Below are positions 34,261 through 44,152 of a DNA stretch of 64,000 bases, one piece after another (within the stretch, counting starts at the first letter, position 1; each line of letters opens with the position of its first letter). Source of the DNA: Ophiura sarsii (Eukaryota > Echinodermata > Ophiuroidea > Amphilepidida > Ophiuridae); assembly GCA_035610835.1 (NCBI GenBank), contig CM069449.1:13526531-13590530 (forward strand), in the 5' to 3' direction. The translations under genes were made by a program, and so were the position numbers. Below the pieces are notes generated by a model. It had not been told where the DNA came from, did not search any database, and was given only the letters and a program-made list of their open reading frames with translations.

Positions 34261-35027
34261 CGCCCCCTCCCCCCCCCCCCCCCCCCCCCGCCCTCTCCCC
34301 CAACATGACAGGCTGTACACAGGCTTGTAACCATTTCCCGTGTGGCTTCTGCGCCATGTGTAGGGGTGCGTGTGCCGCGGCAGTGAGACCTTGCGCAAAC
34401 ATGCACGCGACGCGTTACCACGGTAAGATTACGCTGTAGTAGTAGTACGCGCAACGCACAATGTTGTTCAATTCTAGTGGCATTTATGAGCCAAATCTGA
34501 GAGGTTTTTTGCTGTTTTTGGCGCCAATTGTTAACCAATTTCAGTGGAATAAACTCTAACACCCTTCCCGTCATTTTCTCTATCTTTCATGCAAATTAGG
34601 CGCCACTTCGATTAAAAGCAACGGAGAAATAAGGATAACAAACACACAAACAAACAAACACACACACAAACACACACCGTTTCCAGATTTATAGTAAGAT
34701 TTGAGAATACTATTCTTAAAAATATACACCAATTTTTTTTTTTATATATATACAACAATTATATTATTATATACACTTGTGATTTTTGTGGAGTAAAGTG
34801 TATAATTTCAGACAGTGTATGTGTGGGCATGTTGTCAGCATGGGCACAGTGTATGTAACTTTGGCTCTGTGCATGCAAACATTTGCCTGTGTGCATGTAA
34901 AATTGTGATATTCAGCCATTTTTACAATTTTAAGGGGTAAAAGCTTGTCCCCCCCAAAAAAATGGTTAAAAAAGTGATTTTTTGTGATTTTCTCAAAAAC
35001 AACATTTTTGGTAAAAATGATGCCAAC

Positions 35028-35150
35028 AATGGATTCTCTGACCCAAATCCCATCCAAAAATGTATACTTCTATATGCATTTGATTAATAGTTCAACAGTT
35101 ACAGCACTCACAAAATTCCAAAAAAACTTCCTTAAGTCCCCTCCTCTCCT
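35028..35150 (+). repeat. Diverged relative of the 24.7-kb MITE arm
   Basis: The order TGGATTC, AAAAATGTATACTTCTATAT, AGTTCAACAGTTACAGCACT, CTTAAG follows the right arm at 25044-25157 with many substitutions. It lies inside the 2.7-kb element. Confidence 0.55.
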
Positions 35151-35640
35151 TAAACGTGCTTTAAAACACCGAAAATATATTTTGAGGGCACATAAAAAGA
35201 GCCAAATTTCACATGATTGAGGTCTATTTTGGCTTTAAACATGCTTTAAAACACCGAAAATCTATTTTGTGGGCACATGCCCGCATATCACAAGAGAAAT
35301 AGGCAGATTTCCCATGAATGAGGTCTATTCTGGCTTTAAACATGCTTTAAAACACCGAAAATCTATTTTGTGGGTACATGCGCGCATAGCGCGAGAAAAA
35401 TAGCAATATTTCCCTTGATTGAGGTCTATTTTGGCTTTAAAAATGCTTTAAAACACTGAAAATCTATTTTGTGGGTACATGCGCGCATAGCGCGTGAAAA
35501 ATGTCCATATTTCCCATGATTGAGGTCTATTTTTCCTTTAAACCTGCTCTAAAACACCGAAAATCTATTTTGTGGGCACATGCGCGCATAGCACGAGAAA
35601 TATAGCCATATTTGTACTAAGAAATTATGGTTTGAAATAT
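35142..35640 (+). repeat. Tandem array, 101-bp unit, about five copies
   Basis: GAGGTCTATT recurs at 35219, 35320, 35421 and 35522, exactly 101 bases apart. Each unit has GCTTTAAAACACCGAAAAT and a GCGCGCATAGCGCG-like dyad. Regular spacing without indels indicates recent duplication. Confidence 0.85.
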
Positions 35641-35803
35641 TAGTACAAAAAAGTTATGACCCCCCCTTTAATTTCCTAAAAAAAGTTGTAACCCCCCCCC
35701 CTTTTGATTTCTTGAAAAAGTTATGACCCACCCCTGTTTGGTGCCGCCCCCCCCCCACCCCCCCCCCCCCCCCCCCTCCGGTAGAAATTATGAACGGTCC
35801 CTA

Positions 35804-36295
35804 ACTACCCAAATCAAGTGTCCAGCAAAGGCGGGCTTTGCAGTCTCAAATGGTTACTGTAAACATAAACATGTCGTTTGAGCCATAGAGGGCTCTGTAG
35901 TCAGAGCTAATTTATGTTAGTAACCTGCTGACCATGCTGATACCCTGGCCCGACACAGACGAGAAGACAGATTAGACCACTGCAATATTAGCCACTGAAG
36001 GTCATGTCACAACACTGGCCAGAGGCGATATGTCGGCCATTGGCCTTTTGATGGCCTTCATTGTCATAGTTTCCATATACACTGATGTGGCTTTTGCTTA
36101 ACCTGATGAGACTTGTCTCGTACCCGATTTCACTTCATCTAAGTCCAAGCCGAGGCGAGTCCTCTTGTATCCGCGTCCAAACCAAATCCAAGTCCTTTAA
36201 TTTGTGTCCAACATGTCTAAGTCCGAACTCGAGTTCAAATCTGGAGTACCGAGTGTGTGCCATGCTCTAAAGAGAATCGTAAGACATTAAGCCTG
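35804..36295. other. No gene recognised
   Basis: Nothing was supported. Confidence 0.4.
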
Positions 36296-36537
36296 TTAAC
36301 ATTTTTTATGCGGCTATTGGTTTTCCCATATATATACAAAACAGATTTTTCAGAAACCTTTCCCAACTTTCAAAGATTGTCTCAAGGATTAATGAACCAA
36401 TACTAGGCATGTTTGTACATTTAATGCATTTCTCATTGTGATTCTAAATATGGTAATTAAATTCAATAGTTTTGCCATTTTTTAAACATTTTGTGACATC
36501 AGACGCCTGCCGCGTGGAAATTGTTAAGCCTGTTGAC
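36296..36537 (+). mobile_element. TTAA-type MITE, full copy
   Basis: TTAAC at 36296 and GTTAA at 36533-36537 bound a 242-bp unit whose right end is GCCGCGTGGAAATTG. The left end is altered (TTTTTTATGCGGC). The interior matches copies at 46609, 60302 and 63790: ACAGATTTTTCAGAAACCTT and GAACCAATACTAGGCATG. Confidence 0.8.
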
Positions 36538-37364
36538 ATTATCGATCTTTGAAGATGTATTGCCCTTTTGTAGAAGCAATAACAGTTGCTATGACGATCG
36601 ATCACCAATAACCGATGATCGATCGAATTTCTTGCACGATTTGAAACGGCTAAATTAGTCTCCACTTCGCGACGATCGATCGTCCGAAGATTCTCGCAAT
36701 GGTTTTTTGGCGGGGTCTGGAGTGCTGCAAAATCTCATCAGTACAAAATAGTCGTGTTGTTTTACATTACACTGACGATTTTTTTGTATTCAGCTCCCTT
36801 GTCTGTTCTGCGTTGCACTACCCCAACAATCTATGCGATCTCCTTCCCCTATCCCACTTTGGAATACCCAGTATCCTGGATTAATCATGATTAAAGCTTG
36901 CTTCATGTTAGGTGTGACACCTTAGGTGTCTAATGAACTCTATATCGAAGTCATCTCGTTGCTTCTTCTCATCGCACTTGCTGACTGCGAACCGATTCTT
37001 TTCCTGATCTGGTTTGAGCATTAGGATTGTTTCAAGGGCATTTAGGTTCGATGCAGTGATATGACGCAGTGGCCACCTTCATTGCCATCGCAATGCATGG
37101 GGTTTTGTTGCGTTTCGGCATAGATCACGCAGAGCATGCTGGGTATAGACTCTGGTCACCTCGTACGATGACACTCAGCAACATTAATGTCGCGACCGAT
37201 AGAAGATCATCCCATGTACTTCCATGGTCAGCCTTAACGCAATTCTTCTTAGCTGCCACAAGGACATTTTAATAAATAATATACTCAATCGTAATTATGT
37301 ACCACATACAAGACGCTCGGTGACGTCACATGTATTAACTAGTAACATGTCGGTAACACAGATT
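36538..37364. other. Non-coding stretch with palindromes
   Basis: Several GATCGATC words lie at 36595-36685, including the 14-bp palindrome GACGATCGATCGTC at 36671-36684. A T-box-like palindrome AGGTGTGACACCT lies at 36910-36922. No gene is supported. Confidence 0.4.
36910..36922. promoter_or_regulatory. T-box-like palindrome
   Basis: AGGTGTGACACCT is an inverted pair of the AGGTGTGA half site recognised by T-box factors, and a third AGGTGT follows at 36925. Binding is inferred. Confidence 0.35.
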
Positions 37365-38040
37365 GCAATCCATTGCGACAGGTTGCATGCAATCCATTGC
37401 GACAGGTTGCAATCCATTGCGACAGGATGCAATCCATTGCGACAGGTTGCAATCCATTGCGACAGGTTGCAATCCATTGCGACAGGTTGCAATCCATTGC
37501 GACAGGTTGCAATCCATTGCGACAGGTTGCAATCCATTGCGACAGGTTGCAATCCATTGCGACAGGTTGCAATCCATTGCGACAGGTTGCAATCCATTGC
37601 GACAGGTTGCAATCCATTGCGACAGGTTGCAATCCATTGCGACAGGTTGCAATCCATTGCGACAGGTTGCAATCCATTGCGACAGGTTGCAATCCATTGC
37701 GACAGGTTGCAATCCATTGCGACAGGTTGCAATCCATTGCGACAGGTTGCAATCCATTGCGACAGGTTGCAATCCATTGCGACAGGTTGCAATCCATTGC
37801 GACAGGTTGCAATCCATTGCGACAGGTTGCAATCCATTGCGACAGGTTGCAATCCATTGCGACAGGTTGCAATCCATTGCGACAGGTTGCAATCCATTGC
37901 GACAGGTTGCAATCCATTGCGACAGGTTGCAATCCATTATGCGACAGGTTGCAATCCATTATGCGACAGGTTGCAATCCATTATGCGACAGGTTGCAATC
38001 CATTATGCGACAGGTTGCAATCCATTATGCGACAACATGC
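37365..38040. repeat. Homogeneous 20-bp tandem array, 28 + 5 copies
   Basis: The unit gcaatccattgcgacaggtt is present at 37365-37384, then after GCAT in 27 uninterrupted copies from 37389 to 37928. Only one base differs among these (37427, T to A). Five copies of a 22-bp version (ATTATGC for ATTGC) follow from 37929 to 38040. Each unit has a dyad GCAAT-CC-ATTGC and joins its neighbour through TTGCAA. Because 20 is not a multiple of 3 and the unit contains no stop, all six frames are open; these frames are not genes. Confidence 0.98.
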
Positions 38041-38990
38041 TTTCATGTTTCGCCGTACGCCGATGACTTCTAATTGGATGCAATCTTCCGTACTGCAGCA
38101 AAAATTAGGTCAACATGCCGCAACAACTCATTGTAAACAACATCAAATGTGAACACAAATTAGTGTTTGTTAACACGTTTAACAGGTAGCTAGCTGTTAT
38201 TTTACAAAACAAAGTCTTGAAGTACGTCTTCGCTAAGAACTTTAATTGAGGCTCCGGAATCTCGTGCAGTATGTGGAAAACGTGCCATCAAAGCATGAAC
38301 GCATGAACGTCTCGCACAGCCATAAACAACTTGCCATTAGTTTGGCAAGTGCGTTGTTATTATTTTCTCCGTCGCCACCTGTCAACAAAACCCCCAAAAT
38401 GTATTTAGTACATGCACTGACAACATGTCGACAAATCTTAAAATGTCTCGTATTATCACTAAGAATTGCTTAGTTCCTTACTCGAGATAGCACGTGGATA
38501 AGTTGCTACACTAGTACACCCCGGTCCCAATAATGCTCGCGTCTAAACCTATCTTTCAGTTTTTGAAAACTCGCGTCCACTCGACTTCCTGTATATCCCA
38601 CTATCAGTGGAACGCATTCTCGCATACAAGCACGCTATCGTGAGGAGAAGAGGGAAAACTAGTGGCCCACTTTATAGACTCATAACTGGTCCTTCACTGG
38701 TCCTGAAGTTGGGAGACGATCTGTCTGATAACTTGGATCAACATTGCCATCCGCGCGATACGGTCTTCATCAGGAGCAGACGACATTTTATACTGTGGGA
38801 GCTAGTAGCAGACGACCAATTTGTTATTCCACTCTTAGACTAGTCTATTGGAATTTGACTAATTCTAGCTAAACAGCTGTCTCTAACAACAGGAAACATT
38901 CCAACGCCGGTTTAAGGACATTGATATGTAAATCGACTATTTACAACTAGTTTTTTTAATCACACACAGCTGACACAACTTCTCACAGAT
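38041..38990. other. No gene recognised
   Basis: Nothing was supported apart from the exon that follows at 38995. Confidence 0.35.
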
Positions 38991-38994
38991 AACA

Positions 38995-39009
38995 ATGGAA
39001 TTAGTCAAG
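38995..39009 (+). CDS. Candidate start exon (MELVK) with donor
   Basis: AACAATGG gives a good initiation context, the frame reads MELVK, and GTAAGC follows directly at 39010. A pyrimidine-poor acceptor-like cttctcacag ends at 38988, so a 21-base micro-exon is also possible. The next exon was not found. Short motifs of this kind arise by chance, so confidence is low. Confidence 0.25.
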
Positions 39010-39774
39010 GTAAGCATTGCTTTATCCTACCGACATGCCTATAGACACGCATGTGAACTTATTAAAGGATAATTCCGTAAATAATTGATGCTTTTATGTC
39101 TACTTATAATTTCGTCCTTTTTGTGTATGACGTATTTTTTGTTTTTACCAAGCGTAGCAGCACAATGGGTGCAATCAGTTGGGTTATGTGTGGTTCGGTT
39201 GGTGCCGGATTGGTGATGCTATTTAGTGACAGGATTTCCGCAGTGCTTCCTCCTCAAAATGGCGCTGGAAAGTTTCGATTCGCAAAGAGGTTTTATAGTT
39301 TGATATTCAAAATAAGATTGTTTATCGTATTACTATTAGGTCGAAGTTACAACTCAAACATTGGCCACCAGACAGACACCACTCACATGTTGGTCAATTC
39401 GAGATATTTGTACCATCAAAAAATCCATCCCCTATCAAAGATACTAAGGACCAAACTGACTTACTCAAAAACAGCTACAATTGGAGTTAAAGGATTTTAA
39501 AAGCCCAATTATTTTTGAAGTTGACTCAATGGAACATAAATATTAAAACCTTTTTTGTTTCTCAGAAAGTCCTTTTTTGACTGACTCCCTTCTAGTTGTC
39601 AACCCACAAGGGTTTGACATTAGGATACTTTTTTTCAAAACAATATTGACCGAGAGTGAAGTGAAGCGTAGTTGTACAATTTTTTTGGGTTAAAATATTG
39701 TGTTTCTGCATTCAAGATGGATATTAAAGATGGTGTCCAACGACTCCGGAAAGGTCACTCCATCCCCCGTTTCC
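39010..39774. other. No gene recognised; 134-codon open frame of unknown meaning
   Basis: A plus frame at 39096-39500 begins MSTYNFVLFVYDVFFVFTKR and has a Gly/Ala/Val-rich hydrophobic stretch. It matches nothing I recognise and has no supporting splice or start signals. I do not call it. Confidence 0.25.
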
Positions 39775-40681
39775 TTTGGATGTTTTTTATTTTATTTTTC
39801 AAACTCATAATATCAAAACTGAACTGATACTAAAAAACATCCATTCGAATAACCGAACAAGTATTATAGACAATAGTCAAACCATCCTTACAATAAATCC
39901 TCCCCAGTGGATTATTGATCAGTGTTGATTACACTCATTGTTTATTTTTTCAACCAAGCGTCGGCTCCACCTTAGTCCCTATTCTTCTTCCTCTTCTTGC
40001 CCACCTGTTCTCTTGTCAAATAAAGTTGCGACATAGGAATGTTCTTGCCCGATGTCTTCAACATGGCTAACCATGTTTACTGGAGGAATTTGCAACATTC
40101 TCGGCAGCTATGACACTGGAGACATAATAACCTTTTATTGGACGTTTTGATTTCATTTTTCACAATCAATAATTTCAAAACTAAACTCGAATCACAGTTT
40201 ATTTAAAACATCCATTCGAATACCTAAACAAGGATTGATAGACAATAGTCAAACCATCCTTACAATGAATCCTCTCCAATGGATCATTGAGCACGTCATT
40301 GTTTCTTTTTGTTCAACTGAGTTCCTCTTCCACCTCTGTCCTGGTCTTCTTCCTTTTCTTGTCCACCTGTTCCCTTGCCAAATGTAGTTGCCATGTGGAC
40401 ATAGGAATGTTCTTGCCCGATGTCTTCAATGGCTTACCATGTTTACTGGAGAACTTTGCAACATTATGGTCAGCTATGACACTGGAGACACCATAAAACC
40501 TTTATTGGACATTTTGATTTCATTTTTCACAATCATAATTTCAAATCATAAATTTCAAATTTCAATTTCGAAGAATCACAGTTTCCTTAAAACATCCAAT
40601 CGAATACCTAAACAAGTATTTAAATTGACAATAGTCAAACCAATCTTACAATTAATCTTCCCCAGTTGATAATTGATTACA

Positions 40682-40927
40682 TCATTGTTTCTTTTTGTTC
40701 AACTGAGTTCCTCTTCCACCACCTCTGTTCCTGGTCTTCTTCCTTTTCTTGTCCACCTGTTCTCTTGTCAAATGTAGTTGCCATGTGGACATAGGAATGT
40801 TCTTGCCCGATGTCTGCAATGGCTTACCATGTTTAAGGGAGGACTTTGCAACATTCTGGGCAGCTATGACACTGGAGATATCATAAAACCTTTTATTGGA
40901 CATTTTGATTTCATTTTTCACAATCAT
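40682..40927 (-). pseudogene. Basic peptide frame in tandem unit, copy 3
   Basis: The open frame of 81 codons ends in KKRKKTRNRGGGRGTQLNKK, a lysine/arginine/glycine-rich tail resembling nuclear or nucleolar proteins in composition. Nearly the same frame is open in copy 4 (41258-41073), whereas copies 1 and 2 have stops or a shift after KKTR. That pattern fits an exon or pseudogene fragment that was tandemly duplicated and then decayed. No family is recognised, and no good splice acceptor was seen upstream. Confidence 0.3.
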
Positions 40928-41072
40928 AATTTCAAATCATAAATTTCAAATTTCAATTTCGAAGAATCACAGTTTCCTTAAAACATCCAATCGAATACCT
41001 AAACAAGTATTTAAATGGACAATAGTCAAACCAATCTTACAATTAATCTTCCCCATTGGATCATTGATTACA

Positions 41073-41258
41073 TCATTTTTTCTTTTTGTTCAACTGAGTT
41101 CCTCTTCCACCACCTCTGTTCCTGGTCTTCTTCCTTTTCTTGTCCACCTGTTCTCTTGTCAAATATAGTTGCCATGGGGCCATAGGAATGTTCTTGCCCG
41201 ACGTCTTCAATGGCTTACCATGTTTACTGGAGGAGAATTTTGCAACATGATATGACAC
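41073..41258 (-). pseudogene. Basic peptide frame in tandem unit, copy 4
   Basis: The frame begins MSYHVAKFSSSKHGKPLKTS and ends in the same GRGTQLNKKK tail as copy 3. It lacks the first 20 residues of copy 3. It is treated as a fragment of a duplicated unit. Confidence 0.3.
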
Positions 41259-41262
41259 AAGC

Positions 41263-41751
41263 TGACTAGCGACAAAATATAACCCTTTTGTAATCTGGCG
41301 GCAAGAGGGTCCTCACCTTGACCTTCATCACACAGGGTCAACACATATTTTCGCTTGACAAATATAGTAATCCTTTCAAATGGCTATATTCCTAGCCACA
41401 AGTTTTAGTTGATAAACAGCTCTTTTCAGAGTCACCCAGCATTTTCGGTAGACTCTAGAGGGCAGTACATTTGAGCGGCCTTTTTAGAACAAACAAAGTC
41501 AGATACTTTTACATTAACCGGCAAAACAGCCCACATCAGGGTCCTCTATCAAAGAGTAACAATCTAGTTTTTACTTAAGATTTTTTTCCTAACAAAACAG
41601 AGCTAATTCTGACGAAAATTTGTCGGTTTTACATTTTTTTCGACGCTAAAGTCTTCTTACCAGTATCAAGTACATACGGAAAAGTTGAATGTACGAACTG
41701 ACTGGTTCCGTTGATAAACACTAACAAATACAACACATACAAAATAAAACC
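41263..41751. other. No gene recognised
   Basis: Nothing was supported. Confidence 0.4.
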
Positions 41752-42220
41752 ATATAAACTGCTCACAAAAAGTATCGAAACACTTAGAAATGATCCAATA
41801 TATAACGGCTCGAAAGGGTATGCATTAATCGAAGCAAATAACCAAGTGCATAATTTTGTTCTACGTATTTTGACACCTCGATCGATGAGATACGATGTTG
41901 CGGAGCGGAGTTATTGTCATTTCAATGGTCGTGGGTCCAGTTTCAAAAGTGACAATCACCCTATAGAAAGAGGTTTGCATTACTGTTTAGAATGATCAGA
42001 TTCGTGATTTTCAATAGGGATGAGTGTCACCTTGGACCCACGATCATTGAAATGACAATAACTCCGCTCCGCAACATCGTATCTCAACGATTGAGGTGTC
42101 AAAATACGCAGAACAAAATTATGCACTTGGTTATTTGCTTCGATTAATGCATACCTTTTCGAGCCGTTATATATTGGATCATTTCTAAGTGTTTCGATAC
42201 TTTTTGTGAGCAGTTTATAT
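41752..42220. mobile_element. Foldback MITE with arms of about 190 bp
   Basis: ATATAAACTGCTCACAAAAA at 41752 opens an arm of about 190 bases that is repeated inverted at 42030-42220 with about five differences; the loop is about 85 bases. Both arms contain GCGGAGCGGAGTTATTGTCA. The frame at 41711-41995 is a product of the arm and is not a gene. Confidence 0.9.
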
Positions 42221-42689
42221 AGCGCCTAACAAATTAAGATAAATACATTAAATATAAAATATTATGAAGCCGTTGTGAACAAATGAGTCTTTGAGGATTT
42301 CTTGAACGTTGTTCAAGGGATTTAGAGTCTCCAAGTTCTTCACATAAAATGGCAAATTATTCTCTATGTCAGTTAGCCACCCGATTTTACTAATACATTT
42401 TCAGTCGACAGAATGCCTTTAAAATTGTTATTTTTAAAATCCACTTGCATTGCAGGCCCAAGTGTGTGTCCACTGTAAGGACTTGTTTCGCACAAACTTA
42501 TAAAACATATTTAAAAACATTATTGGATGTGGTTTTGGATGGCCAACAGTGCGTATGTTCATCGTGTTACGATGTACAAGACGCGCACCCTATAATATAC
42601 GAAGTTGCCGGCGTATGCGTTATGCGTATAACGCAGTGTTGCCGTATGCGTGTGCCAAAGAACGCGATTATTCGAAGCTGGTAAATTGG
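42221..42689. other. No gene recognised
   Basis: Nothing was supported. A plus frame at 42445-42684 is cysteine-rich (MHCRPKCVSTVRTCF at its start) but without a known pattern. Confidence 0.3.
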
Positions 42690-42985
42690 TAAACAATTCA
42701 CTGGATTTGCAGATTTTATAAAGGGAAACATTTGTTGTTGTTTGATTAAAATGAATCTAGCAAGAATTTAAAACTAAATAAGAATGAGAACAAAATATAT
42801 TTCGTAGCTGTTTTGCCATGTTTGCTATTATATACGTTGGTCTCATGTATAGGCTGTACCATATTTATGGTCGAAGGCGGCCATATACAGCACCCCAAAT
42901 GGCACAGCCTAAATTTGTTACATAATGAGACCAACGTATATAGCGAAACAGCTACGAACTATATGTTATTCTCGAAATGGAATCC
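42690..42985 (+). repeat. Dispersed repeat, copy 2, with inner inverted pair
   Basis: It matches 12205-12440 in order. In this copy TTCGTAGCTGTTTTGCCATG (42805) and ATACGTTGGTCTCAT are repeated inverted at about 42924-42960, so its right half folds as a hairpin. Confidence 0.65.
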
Positions 42986-44034
42986 AATCACGATTACAGG
43001 CATCCAACACGAGCAATGTCTTATTGCTGATTTGGTCTACCGCAAACTACTGTTCGCGAAATTAATTATTGAATGAATAACCCCAATTATACCACACCTA
43101 TTATTAATATGGGGTTACGTGGGGTTTATCCGAGTTTTGTTAAATAATGTAATATAGAAATAGTAGTGGAACCTCTTTAATTTAATAGAACAAAGGATAT
43201 CGTATGTTTATCTATGGTTGTGTCTCTTCCTGTCTTACGAGCAACCATGATGTGTAACCTTTCACCAGCCGGGGGGAGGGGGAGCCGGTGACCTCAGGAA
43301 GCTGTATAGGTATATGCCCCGCTGAAGATCACCTTTCTCATGTCTTCCAATAGTTTTTAATACCCCTCCCCCATCACTACCACTCAATTTTGTTTAGCAT
43401 GCTTTACTTTTTACGATCCTTTTTTGCTTTATGGGAGAAACATCTGTTCTACCATGTCTACAGTTCATATAATTGCGCTTAACGACCAGTTCTAAACTTC
43501 CTCCATTTGCGGACGGCACCCCTATCAAAGAAGTCCCCCCCCCCCATGTAACATTCTATCAGGTTAGGTTAAATAGGCATATAGACTACACCAAACGTTT
43601 GTTTGTTTGTTTAATTTGTTCAAGTGAATGGTGAAATGGTCCGTTGTAGTATTGCATGATCCAAACCTGCCGACTAAACACAAATGATTTTAAATTACTA
43701 AATAGAATGCCAACGAAAATGAATATAGAGGTTACCCATGTTGCCATTTGCAACGGACTACAAATGGGACCAGTGGCGTACCCAGAGGGGGGCCCGGGGG
43801 CCCGGTGGCCCCCCTGAAGAAATATCCCCGTCGGTACACACGAGCCTCCGTCGGTACATTCCTGATTCTGACCATGAGTTTTTTTGTTGACCGTGACGCT
43901 TTCAGGAACCGAAAATCTCGACAGGTCACCGTGAATTGGTCTGATGCAGTGTGCCAATTAATCCGCCTTTTATTTATGAAGGAATTTGCTTCCTTTAATG
44001 AACCAATCAGGTGTCTGACTTCTTTATTATATTT
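42986..44034. other. Non-coding stretch with one hAT-like end
   Basis: CAGTGGCGTACCCAGAGGGG at 43772 resembles the terminus of widespread hAT MITEs, but no partner end was found. A C-run lies at about 43538-43546. No gene is supported. Confidence 0.4.
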
Positions 44035-44152
44035 ATGACAAGTGATAACCGCTAATGACAAGTGATAACCGCTAATGACAAGTGATAACCGCTAATGACA
44101 AGTGATAACCGCTAATGACAAGTGATAACTGCTAATGGCAAAAGATGGCCGC
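44035..44152. repeat. Second 20-bp tandem array, five copies plus a decayed one
   Basis: The unit atgacaagtgataaccgcta repeats at 44035, 44055, 44075, 44095 and 44115 (the last with one change), followed by a degenerate sixth copy ending in GATGGCCGC. The period equals that of the large array at 37365 but the sequence is unrelated. Confidence 0.95.

Larger units (their letters stand above)
33079..35803. mobile_element. 2.7-kb non-autonomous TIR element
   Basis: AAGGGACCGTTCATTATTTC at 33079 is inverted at 35803 (GAAATTATGAACGGTCCCTA), with CCGGAGGGGG just inside. AAAAAGTTATGACCCCCC words flank the interior at 33170-33235 and 35650-35730. The middle contains CCATATCCCTCCTAA and AACCATTTCCCGTGGCTACT repeated loosely between 33400 and 34260, long C-runs, and a 101-bp tandem array (35142-35640). 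No transposase frame is visible. Confidence 0.75.
39775..41262. repeat. Four tandem copies of a unit of about 360-390 bp
   Basis: The anchor GTTCAACTGAGTTCC recurs at 40311, 40697 and 41088, with a diverged copy at about 39949, giving spacings of roughly 362, 386 and 391. Other shared words are GGAATGTTCTTGCCCGATGT, ATTTTGATTTCATTTTTCAC and ACATCCAATCGAATACC. Copies 3 and 4 are the most alike. On the minus strand each unit holds a related frame containing KHGKPLKTSGKNIPM and LTREQVDKKRKKTRN, interrupted or shifted in copies 1 and 2. Confidence 0.9.

Noticed and set aside
37365..38040. CRISPR-like array
   Set aside because: Units are contiguous with no unique spacers, no cas genes, and the genome is animal-like.
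37224..38152. Six long open frames (200-280 aa) over the 20-bp array
   Set aside because: They come from a stop-free 20-bp unit read in every frame. No splice sites or flanking coding sequence support a protein.
39096..39500. 134-aa frame after the MELVK exon
   Set aside because: No recognisable domain and no supporting signals; it could be chance.
41711..41995. 94-aa plus-strand frame
   Set aside because: Runs along one arm of a foldback MITE; the mirrored arm shows the same words inverted.
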